Under the pieces are notes generated by a model, which saw nothing but the letters and a program-made list of their open reading frames with translations, had not been told where the DNA came from and searched no databases. DNA of 5,063 nt. Source: Bacteroidota bacterium. GTDB taxonomy: Bacteria; Bacteroidota; Bacteroidia; CAMBQF01. Positions 1-5,063 of this stretch are shown here, piece by piece (positions within the stretch are counted from its first letter, which is position 1; every line of letters begins with the position of its first letter). The position numbers and the translations under genes were made by a program. Location of the stretch: NCBI GenBank assembly GCA_027483285.1, contig JAIXUZ010000015.1, positions 1 to 5,063 on the forward strand, in the 5' to 3' direction.

Positions 1-1332
1 AATTCAAAAGTAGCTTGCGAAACCCTTGTTACCACTGGTCAGGTAGTATTAGCAGGCGAAGTTAAGTCTAGGACTTATCTAGATGTTCAGGAAATTACCC
101 GTGAGGTAATACGTAAAATTGGATACACTAAAAGTGAATATATGTTTGAGGCTAACTCATGCGGTATATTTTCTGCTATACACGAACAAAGCGCTGACAT
201 TAACCAGGGCGTTGAACGTAAAAAGAAAGAAGACCAGGGCGCCGGCGACCAGGGTATGATGTTTGGTTACGCTTGCCGCGAAACTGATACCTATATGCCG
301 TTGCCTTTAGAACTGGCCCATTTAATGCTACGCGAACTGGCTGTTATCCGCCGCGAAGGCAAAGTAATGACTTACCTGCGCCCCGATGCTAAATCTCAGG
401 TTACTATTGAATATGGTGATGATAACCAACCAAAACGCATCAATGCGTTGGTACTTTCTACCCAACACGATGACTTTGCTAAAGAGCCTGAAATGTTGGC
501 TCAGATTAAAAAAGACGTTCAGGAAATACTTATCCCACGTATACTAAAACAAGTTCCTGAGCGTGTTAAAGTATTATTTGATACTCGTTACAAACTGCAC
601 GTTAACCCAACCGGCAAATTTGTAATTGGTGGGCCACATGGCGATACTGGCTTAACAGGACGTAAAATTATTGTTGATACTTACGGTGGCCGCGGCGCTC
701 ACGGTGGTGGTGCTTTCTCTGGTAAAGACCCTTCAAAAGTAGACCGTTCTGCAGCTTACGCTGCGCGCCATATGGCTAAAAACCTTGTTGCTTCTGGTGT
801 TTGCGACGAAGCCCTTGTACAAGTAGCTTATGCTATTGGTGTAGCAGAGCCTGTTGGCTTGTTTGTAAACACTTACGGCACTTGCAAACTACATATTACA
901 GATGGTGAGTTGGCCCAAGTACTTTCTAAAGTATTTGATATGCGTCCTTACGCTATCGAAAAACGTTTTGCACTACGTACCCCTATCTATACAGAAACTG
1001 CCGCTTACGGACACATGGGCCGTACACCGCAAACCGTTACTAAAACGTTTAAAGACGGTTCTGGCACTATCAAAAAAATCAAAGTTAAATTGTTCCCTTG
1101 GGAAGAGCTTGACTATGTTAAAGCCATTAAAAAAGCCCTTAAGAAATACGAAAAACCGCAGCGTGGCCGAGGCCGTCCGGAGAAAGCGTATACTTACGAA
1201 GAGCTTTTGGCAATGGTTGAAAAACCAAAACGTGGCCCTGGCCGTCCTAAAAAACGTGGCCGTCCCCGCAAATACAAAGCTACTACCGGTACAGGCAAAG
1301 TAGGCCGACCAGCTAAAGCCATTATTTCATAA
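1..1332 (+). CDS. metK: S-adenosylmethionine synthetase (methionine adenosyltransferase), 5'-truncated by window edge, with extra basic C-terminal tail
   Basis: Cytosolic enzyme that makes S-adenosylmethionine from methionine and ATP, releasing phosphate and pyrophosphate. The reading frame is open from base 1 and encodes 443 residues here; the fragment opens with NSKVACETLVTTGQVVLAGE, so about 35 N-terminal residues (including the HPDK region) are outside the window. The ATG at 142 is an internal methionine, not the start. Seen: family signature GAGDQGMMFGYA (238-273), GGPHGDTGLTGRK (about 622-666), and the phosphate-binding loop GGGAFSGKDPSKVDRS (703-750), which carries the lysines and aspartate known to be catalytic in the E. 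coli enzyme. The core seems to end near WEELDYVKAIKKALKKYE (to 1152). Another 59 residues follow, rich in K, R, G and P, which the Bacteroides-type MetK sequences I remember lack. Full length would be near 480 residues against about 400-430 for such homologues. An intrinsic terminator follows 20 bases after the stop codon. Confidence 0.97.
   Translation, partial: NSKVACETLVTTGQVVLAGEVKSRTYLDVQEITREVIRKIGYTKSEYMFEANSCGIFSAIHEQSADINQGVERKKKEDQGAGDQGMMFGYACRETDTYMPLPLELAHLMLRELAVIRREGKVMTYLRPDAKSQVTIEYGDDNQPKRINALVLSTQHDDFAKEPEMLAQIKKDVQEILIPRILKQVPERVKVLFDTRYKLHVNPTGKFVIGGPHGDTGLTGRKIIVDTYGGRGAHGGGAFSGKDPSKVDRSAAYAARHMAKNLVASGVCDEALVQVAYAIGVAEPVGLFVNTYGTCKLHITDGELAQVLSKVFDMRPYAIEKRFALRTPIYTETAAYGHMGRTPQTVTKTFKDGSGTIKKIKVKLFPWEELDYVKAIKKALKKYEKPQRGRGRPEKAYTYEELLAMVEKPKRGPGRPKKRGRPRKYKATTGTGKVGRPAKAIIS
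1150..1254 (+). repeat. Duplicated 12-codon module in the metK tail
   Basis: Bases 1150-1185 and 1219-1254 encode EKPQRGRGRPEK and EKPKRGPGRPKK, an imperfect direct repeat offset by 69 bases (23 codons). By eye 28 of 36 bases match. This suggests that part of the AT-hook-like tail grew by internal duplication. The basic run continues straight into a third motif at 1255-1272. Confidence 0.7.
1153..1329 (+). other. AT-hook-like C-terminal extension of MetK
   Basis: The last 59 codons of metK encode a basic, probably disordered tail beyond the conserved catalytic core. Four GRP-centred motifs are visible: RGRGRP (1162-1179), RGPGRPKK (1231-1254), RGRPRK (1255-1272) and VGRPAK (1300-1317). A GRP core flanked by basic residues is the AT-hook pattern, known to bind the minor groove of AT-rich DNA. 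The first two motifs are separated by a short acidic/aromatic stretch (AYTYEELLAMVEKP). The tail is in frame with no stop or frameshift, and the codons look like those of the core. DNA binding is inferred from the motif only; RNA binding or plain electrostatic interactions are alternatives. Confidence 0.8.
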
Positions 1333-1351
1333 ATATATAATATTTAATAGT

Positions 1352-1383
1352 AAAAAGCCGAAGTTATATGCTTCGGCTTTTTT
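1352..1383 (+). terminator. Intrinsic terminator after metK
   Basis: A perfect 12-base-pair stem (1352-1363 with 1371-1382) encloses a 7-base loop (TTATATG). The stem has a GCCGAAG/CTTCGGC core and A/T flanks, so the downstream arm runs into a T tract ending at 1383. It lies 20 bases after the metK stop codon and before the next gene. With A's on the 5' side and T's on the 3' side it could work in both directions, but no converging gene is seen. Confidence 0.9.
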
Positions 1384-1411
1384 ATTTTAGCCCATCAATA
1401 CTATTAACACT

Positions 1412-1963
1412 ATGGATTTTATAAAAGGCACACGCGTAAAACACGACCTATACGGCGAAGGCACTATAACCGGTGTAGAAGCCTCTATCATCAAAATCAA
1501 CTTCAAAACCCGCGGCGAGCTAGACTTATCGCGCCGCACAGCATCTGATGTATTATTAATTCTGGATGATGAAGATGATGTTATTGAAGAAAAAGAAACC
1601 TATACCGTTTCTGAGATAGAAAAAGCCTTTATCAAGGTTATTGAAAAGTATAGCGATGTACAACAAACCGTTCCGTTAGGTGATAAATGGGTGGGTGGCA
1701 CTATGATATTAAAACCCGGTAGCGACAGCCTTAAACCAAAAGAAATTCCCATCGATACCTTCTTCCATAAAATTGTAATGCTCCGCGACCGCCTGCGGGT
1801 GTTAGAACAAAATATAAACTCAAACACCAAGCTAACCGACGAAGAAAAAGTAGGCATGCAGCAATACATTACCCGTTGCTACGGCTCGCTAACTACCTTC
1901 AACGTACTATTTAAAGAACCCGAGCACCAGTTTATCGGCGCCAAAGGAGGCAAAGAAGAATAA
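1412..1963 (+). CDS. Hypothetical protein with N-terminal SH3/Tudor-like (UvrD/PcrA C-terminal-like) segment
   Basis: Encodes 183 residues; I do not recognise a named family for the whole protein. Residues 1-50 (FIKGTRVKHDLYGEGTITGV, then IIKINFKTRGELDL) follow the pattern G-x-x-V-x-H-x-x-[FY]-G-x-G-x-[VI] seen in the small beta-barrel at the C terminus of UvrD/PcrA helicases, a fold that contacts RNA polymerase or nucleic acid in that family. Then comes an acidic linker (DDEDDVIEEKE, 52-62) and a part that looks mostly helical (65-170), with a WVGGTMILKPG turn at 93-103 and FFHKIVMLRDRLRVLEQ at 117-133. There is no signal peptide or membrane segment, so it is probably cytosolic. ATG 1412 is the first in-frame start after the metK terminator and lies 28 bases beyond it. 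The leader has no clear Shine-Dalgarno sequence, as is common in Bacteroidota. A nucleic-acid or transcription-related role is only inferred. Confidence 0.85.
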   Translation: MDFIKGTRVKHDLYGEGTITGVEASIIKINFKTRGELDLSRRTASDVLLILDDEDDVIEEKETYTVSEIEKAFIKVIEKYSDVQQTVPLGDKWVGGTMILKPGSDSLKPKEIPIDTFFHKIVMLRDRLRVLEQNINSNTKLTDEEKVGMQQYITRCYGSLTTFNVLFKEPEHQFIGAKGGKEE

Positions 1964-1982
1964 TATTTAAATAATGAATTAA

Positions 1983-2006
1983 TCGGTTGTTAACACTGGC
2001 AACCGA
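1983..2006 (+). repeat. Inverted repeat in the leader of the SDR gene
   Basis: TCGGTTG (1983-1989) and CAACCGA (2000-2006) form a perfect 7-base-pair stem with a 10-base loop. A second possible pairing is GTTGTT (1986-1991) with AACAAC (2019-2024), which would reach almost to the ATG at 2026. No T tract follows, so it does not look like a terminator. A leader RNA structure is possible but unproven, since part of the symmetry arises from the heptamer repeat. Confidence 0.4.
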
Positions 2007-2026
2007 CAACTGGCAACCAACAACTA
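1992..2026 (+). repeat. Heptanucleotide short tandem repeat, about five units
   Basis: Five consecutive 7-mers read AACACTG, GCAACCG, ACAACTG, GCAACCA, ACAACTA, roughly RCAACYR, with the units alternating in type so that the strongest period is 14 bases. The last base of the fifth unit is the A of the SDR start codon. The sequence fills the place where a ribosome-binding site would be expected. If a TTG at 1987 were used as a start, the repeat would be translated, but the SDR family N terminus argues against that. Confidence 0.65.
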
Positions 2027-2847
2027 TGTTAAACACCATCTTTAAACCCGATTTATTCCAAGGCAAAGTAGCAATCATTACCGGTGGCGGCACAGGCATT
2101 GGCTTGCGTACCGCCCGCGAACTAGCCCAACTGGGTTGCACCGTAGTACTGGCCAGCCGCAAAAAAGAAAAGCTTGATGCAGCCGTAATACAAATAGAAG
2201 CTGAAGGTGGCAAGGCATTGGCTGTTGAATGTAACATACGCGAAGAAGAAAGTATCAAAGCCTGCATTACAACGGTGCTGGATGCTTATGGTAAAATAGA
2301 CTACCTAATAAACAACGGAGGTGGGCAATTCCCTTCCCCTGCCGAAATGATTAGCAAAAAAGGCTGGATGGCTGTTATTGAAACCAACCTTACCGGTACC
2401 TTTTTTATGAGCCAGGAAGTGTTTAACCGCTACATGGTAAAACACGGCGGCGCTATTGTCAATGTAATTGCCAATATGTTCAATGGTTTCCCAATGATGA
2501 GCCATACCGGTGCAGCACGCGCAGGGGTTGAAAATATTACCAAAAGCCTGGCTAACGAATGGGGCCGTTACGGAGTGCGTGTAAATGCCGTTGCCCCGGG
2601 CACTATCAATTCCAGCGGGTTAGACAGCTACGACCCATCGTACAAAGAATTTATACTAGGCTATGCAAAAAATAACCAAACCTACCGTTTGGGTACCGAG
2701 GCTGAGATTGCATCTTCAATTATTTTTCTACTAACAAACGGCGCTGCGTTTGTTACGGGTATAACTATGCGGGTTGATGGTGGCGAAAGCTTATACCATC
2801 CGGTCTTCCCTCCACAGGATAATTCGGCAAACGAGATATACGAATAA
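2026..2847 (+). CDS. Short-chain dehydrogenase/reductase, PECR/2,4-dienoyl-CoA reductase-like
   Basis: Encodes a 273-residue cytosolic SDR, probably an NADPH-dependent enoyl-CoA or dienoyl-CoA reductase in fatty-acid metabolism. Seen: Rossmann loop TGGGTGIG (19-26); SRKK after the second strand (44-47), where the arginine favours NADP(H); NNGGGQFPSPAE (96-107) in place of the usual NNAG; GWMAVIETNLTGTF (113-126); HTGAARAGVENITKSLANEW (160-179); NAVAPGTI (187-194); and VDGGESLY near the end. The NNGGGQF, HxGAARAGV and DGGxSLY signatures match, from memory, mammalian peroxisomal trans-2-enoyl-CoA reductase. The classical YxxxK pair is absent: T161 and R165 occupy those positions, as Ser/Thr and a basic residue do in this branch. 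ATG 2026 was chosen because the protein then begins a normal distance before the Rossmann strand; an upstream TTG at 1987 would add 13 residues encoded by the heptamer repeat. It starts 62 bases after the preceding gene. The exact substrate is uncertain. Confidence 0.93.
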   Translation: MLNTIFKPDLFQGKVAIITGGGTGIGLRTARELAQLGCTVVLASRKKEKLDAAVIQIEAEGGKALAVECNIREEESIKACITTVLDAYGKIDYLINNGGGQFPSPAEMISKKGWMAVIETNLTGTFFMSQEVFNRYMVKHGGAIVNVIANMFNGFPMMSHTGAARAGVENITKSLANEWGRYGVRVNAVAPGTINSSGLDSYDPSYKEFILGYAKNNQTYRLGTEAEIASSIIFLLTNGAAFVTGITMRVDGGESLYHPVFPPQDNSANEIYE

Positions 2848-2872
2848 CAGCGTACATTCGTTATGGAATTTC

Positions 2873-2892
2873 AGGCAGGCCTTCATCTGCCT
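2873..2892 (+). repeat. Small inverted repeat before the DUF4139 gene start
   Basis: AGGCAG (2873-2878) and CTGCCT (2887-2892) can form a 6-base-pair stem with an 8-base loop, ending 9 bases before the preferred start at 2902. No T tract follows, so it is unlikely to be a terminator for the SDR gene. It could affect translation initiation or be chance. If translation began at ATG 2863 this region would be coding. Confidence 0.35.
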
Positions 2893-2901
2893 TATATGAC
2901 T

Positions 2902-4677
2902 ATGAAAAAAACTACGTTATTGGCAATAGCAATACTGCTAAGCATGGGGGCGTTTGCACAATTGCAGCCTACTAAACTTTCAGTATTCAGCAACGGCACC
3001 TTCTTCGAACAGAAGGAAGGCAAGCTTAAATTCGACCACAACACCGCCCATGTCGATTTGCCCGGCTCTATACTCCAAGGCACCTTTTGGCTCGCTGGCA
3101 ATTCCGACATTAAAATAAAACAAATAGATGTAGGGGTTGATACAGTTAAGAAGGTAAAAAACGCCCAATACCTCGATGATTTTTTGGCGGGAAATGAAGG
3201 CAAAACCGTTACCCTGCGATTTATACAAAACCTTATTGCAAGCCCCAACCCTACCCTACGTACATTATCGGGCACATTGATTTCGTTCAACAAACAATCG
3301 GGTTTAATAAAGCTAAAAACTACCGATGGCAAAGTCATCCTAATCAATGCTGATAACCTAAACGATATTGATTTAGATGCTAATGCTAATGATACCTTTA
3401 AAGACGATACCCTAATCCGCCGTGCCAACATCTACCTTGATAAAACCGTTGCTGAAGCACCGTTTAACCAGGTAAGCATGCAAACGGGCTTACAATGGCA
3501 ACCATCGTATTTCATTAAGCTGGAGAATGATAAAGATGCCCGATTAATTATGAAAGCCACTGTTGAAAACGGCACAGAAGTTAGCTATGACAAAATTGAT
3601 TTAGACTTAGTTGTAGGCTCACCACAATTATTCTTTGGTACAGCTACCGACCCTGTTTCACATTTTTTTGCCCCTCCGCCTCCATCACTTAGCTACAACT
3701 GGGACTATGAAGGCGATAGCGATGAAGAGCTAGACTACCGTGGAGCTAATTTCAAAAGCAGCCGCTTTCGTAGGGCTTTTACCCGTGATTATACTATAGC
3801 AGCTACAACAGTAAATGGCTCAATGGCTAAAGGGCAAGGAGGTGGCTATGGCTCTGGAGCAGGCCCCGGCCGCGCCGACTATTATTATATTGATGGGGCA
3901 AAAGTTTCTACAGGCACGTATAAAATAAACATCGGCAATGAACCTATTAGCAATACTATAATTAGTTCTAATAACGAGTTAGCCCTAGACATTACCGTAG
4001 ATAAAGACTATTCATCAGAAGGCAAAAAATCTGCCGACCTTTATTACTACAAAGCGGGGAAAGTATCGCTACCAAAAAATACCAAAACGGTATTGCCTAT
4101 ATCGCAAAGCACAATAGCTTACAAGCATGTTTACGAAGCTGCCATTGGCGATATAACAAACTACGCTTATAACAAAGCAATATTAAATGATGAGGCTAAA
4201 ACTGTTGATGTATTCCATTCGCTTAAACTAACCAACAAAACTGCTGCACCATTAACAGAGGCATCAGTATTTGTTGTTAATGAAAACGAAGACCCTATTG
4301 CCCAGGATAAAATTACCTACACCCCAATTAATGAAGATGTCTCTATAAAGCTGTCTAAAGCCATTGATGTATCAGTAAAAAGCAAAGAGAACGAAATTGG
4401 CAAAGACGAAAAAGCCCGCAAATTCAACAAAAAGACCTATGATAAGGTAATGCTGAAAGGCACTGTTGACATTGTAAACTCGCTGGATAAAACTATTACA
4501 TTGACACTAAAAAAGGCTCTGCGTGGTGAGGTTACCAAAACCGATGGCGGCACCGTTGTTAAGCCCGGCAGGTTTTTAGATATTAATCCTATATCACTTA
4601 TCAAATGGGACATTGACCTTAAACCCGGCGAAAAGAAAACTATTGTTTACGAATACGAAGTTTACATTGCTCCATAA
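2902..4677 (+). CDS. Exported DUF4139 domain-containing protein (MuiA-like)
   Basis: Encodes 591 residues from ATG 2902. This start is preferred to the in-frame ATG 2863 (13 codons upstream) because it gives a clean Sec signal peptide: MKK, a hydrophobic core, and a predicted cut after AFA before Q20. There is no lipobox cysteine, so a soluble periplasmic or surface protein is expected. Residues 25-85 (LSVFSNGTFFEQKEG onward) resemble the N-terminal beta domain of DUF4140/MuiA proteins, without the long coiled coil usual there. A small strand-rich segment follows (about 122-155, SGTLISF..GLIKLKTTDGKV). DUF4139 begins near MQTGLQWQPSY (193-203) and ATVENGTEVSYDKIDLDLVVG, and ends with KWDIDLKPGEKKTIVYEYEV. 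A low-complexity segment (about 256-335) interrupts it: PPPP, acidic DSDEELD, a Gly-rich run and YYYIDGAKV. The biochemical function of the family is not established to my knowledge. It is followed 56 bases later by a paralogue. Confidence 0.88.
   Translation: MKKTTLLAIAILLSMGAFAQLQPTKLSVFSNGTFFEQKEGKLKFDHNTAHVDLPGSILQGTFWLAGNSDIKIKQIDVGVDTVKKVKNAQYLDDFLAGNEGKTVTLRFIQNLIASPNPTLRTLSGTLISFNKQSGLIKLKTTDGKVILINADNLNDIDLDANANDTFKDDTLIRRANIYLDKTVAEAPFNQVSMQTGLQWQPSYFIKLENDKDARLIMKATVENGTEVSYDKIDLDLVVGSPQLFFGTATDPVSHFFAPPPPSLSYNWDYEGDSDEELDYRGANFKSSRFRRAFTRDYTIAATTVNGSMAKGQGGGYGSGAGPGRADYYYIDGAKVSTGTYKINIGNEPISNTIISSNNELALDITVDKDYSSEGKKSADLYYYKAGKVSLPKNTKTVLPISQSTIAYKHVYEAAIGDITNYAYNKAILNDEAKTVDVFHSLKLTNKTAAPLTEASVFVVNENEDPIAQDKITYTPINEDVSIKLSKAIDVSVKSKENEIGKDEKARKFNKKTYDKVMLKGTVDIVNSLDKTITLTLKKALRGEVTKTDGGTVVKPGRFLDINPISLIKWDIDLKPGEKKTIVYEYEVYIAP
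3832..3906 (+). other. Gly-rich run plus TonB-plug-like YYIDGAKV motif inside DUF4139
   Basis: Residues 311-323 of the protein (GQGGGYGSGAGPG) are followed by RADYYYIDGAKV (324-335). The pattern R-x-[ADN]-x-Y-Y-[IV]-D-G-x-[KR]-V resembles the segment found in plug domains of Bacteroidota TonB-dependent transporters and related carboxypeptidase-regulatory-like proteins. Here it stands alone, with no plug or barrel around it. Resemblance is judged by eye and could be convergence in a Gly/Tyr-rich linker. Confidence 0.5.
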
Positions 4678-4733
4678 TTTTTTATGCAATAACACAACAA
4701 ACAGCATAATTACCTTAAATAGAAATAAATAGC

Positions 4734-5063
4734 ATGAAACGCATAATAATAATATCAGGCCTAATGGTTGCCGCCCTGGCAGCCAATGCCCAAATGAAAA
4801 CAAGTAAAGTATCGGTATTTAAAAATGGAACCTTCTTTCAAAAAAAAGAAGGCAATATGAAAATTAACGACCGTATTACGTATGTTGATGTTCCTTCTAC
4901 AGCCCTGTTGGGTACTTACTGGATTGCCTCAGGCAAAGACTCTAAAATCCAGCAAATAGATGTAAGGCAGGATACCATTAAAAAAACAAAAAATGCCCAG
5001 TCTATTACAGACTACCTGCAAGGCAACGAGGGGAAACAAATAACCCTGCGCTATAACCAGGTA
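4734..5063 (+). CDS. DUF4139-type exported protein, tandem paralogue of the preceding gene, 3'-truncated by window edge
   Basis: An open frame of 110 codons runs from ATG 4734 to the last base without a stop. It begins with a signal peptide (MKRIIIISGLMVAALAANAQ, predicted cut after ANA before Q20) and continues with KVSVFKNGTFFQKKEG, QQIDVRQDTIKK, KNAQ and LQGNEGKQITLRY. Aligned without gaps to the first 110 residues of the upstream DUF4139 protein, 52 positions are identical (about 47%; 47 of 90 after the signal peptide). The visible part covers only the DUF4140-like N-terminal region, so the presence of a full DUF4139 domain is inferred from the paralogy. The 56-base gap from the upstream stop codon has no terminator-like hairpin, and its A-rich end (AAATAAATAGC before ATG) suits a Bacteroidota leader. 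The two genes are probably co-transcribed. Confidence 0.88.
   Translation, partial: MKRIIIISGLMVAALAANAQMKTSKVSVFKNGTFFQKKEGNMKINDRITYVDVPSTALLGTYWIASGKDSKIQQIDVRQDTIKKTKNAQSITDYLQGNEGKQITLRYNQV

Noticed and set aside
1..141. A separate short gene or leader before ATG 142
   Set aside because: The translation of 1-141 continues the MetK homology (NSKVACETLVTTGQVVLAGE and IGYTKSEYMFEANSCG), so this is the upstream part of metK cut by the window edge.
902..1303. 133-codon open frame on the + strand overlapping metK in another frame
   Set aside because: It lies wholly within the strongly conserved metK frame; its K/L/V-rich product has no recognisable domain and its length follows from metK codon bias.
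1383..1390. TATTTTAG as a Bacteroidota -7 promoter element (TAnnTTTG) for the 1412 gene
   Set aside because: One mismatch to the consensus, it overlaps the terminator T tract, and no TTTG-like -33 element lies at the right distance upstream within the terminator stem.
1987..2025. TTG start at 1987 extending the SDR by 13 residues
   Set aside because: The extra residues are encoded by the heptamer repeat and have no counterpart at SDR N termini; ATG 2026 gives a normal spacing to the Rossmann motif.
1600..3431. Several open frames on the - strand (1600-1869, 1932-2267, 2305-2505, 2892-3431, 2980-3228)
   Set aside because: All are antisense to well-supported genes, have no family signature, and are rich in S, F and L as expected from reverse reading of these codons.
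4710..4722. TACCTTAAA region as a promoter for the second DUF4139 gene
   Set aside because: It matches the TAnnTTTG consensus poorly and no convincing -33 element is present in the 56-base gap, so co-transcription with the upstream gene is simpler.
4594..4803. 69-codon open frame on the - strand across the gap between the two DUF4139 genes
   Set aside because: It is antisense to the end of one gene and the signal-peptide codons of the next; the hydrophobic stretch is a by-product of AT-rich sequence, and no initiation signal or homology is apparent.

Overview
The window (5,063 bases, all convincing genes on the + strand) looks like chromosomal DNA from a member of the Bacteroidota, probably a Sphingobacteriales- or Chitinophagales-like lineage. 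The reasons are a MetK whose sequence closely resembles remembered Bacteroides-type MetK, moderately AT-rich DNA, A-rich rather than Shine-Dalgarno-like leaders, and secreted proteins whose signal peptides end in A-x-A-Q. The genus cannot be told from the sequence.

Layout. (1) 1-1332: the 3' portion of metK (S-adenosylmethionine synthetase); roughly the first 35 residues lie before the window. The catalytic core is intact but is followed by a 59-residue basic tail with four GRP-centred AT-hook-like motifs, two of them in a duplicated module. (2) 1352-1383: a strong intrinsic terminator closes metK. (3) 1412-1963: a conserved-looking small protein of unknown function with an N-terminal SH3/Tudor-like segment similar to the C-terminal domain of UvrD/PcrA helicases. 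(4) 1983-2026: a short heptanucleotide repeat and a hairpin directly before the next start codon. (5) 2026-2847: a short-chain dehydrogenase most like peroxisomal trans-2-enoyl-CoA reductase (PECR)/2,4-dienoyl-CoA reductases, with the canonical YxxxK catalytic pair absent as in that branch. (6) 2902-4677: an exported DUF4139 (MuiA-like) protein with a proline/glycine-rich insertion. (7) 4734 to the window end: the start of a second, paralogous DUF4139 protein, about 47% identical to the first over 110 ungapped residues.

Genes 3 to 7 run in one direction with gaps of about 55-62 bases and no visible terminator between them, so they could be co-transcribed, but their functions do not form an obvious pathway. 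No tRNA, rRNA, CRISPR array, insertion sequence or phage gene was seen, and no stretch over 300 bases lacks a gene. The best candidates for something undescribed are the AT-hook-like tail on MetK and the tandem pair of exported DUF4139 proteins with the TonB-plug-like YYIDG insertion.
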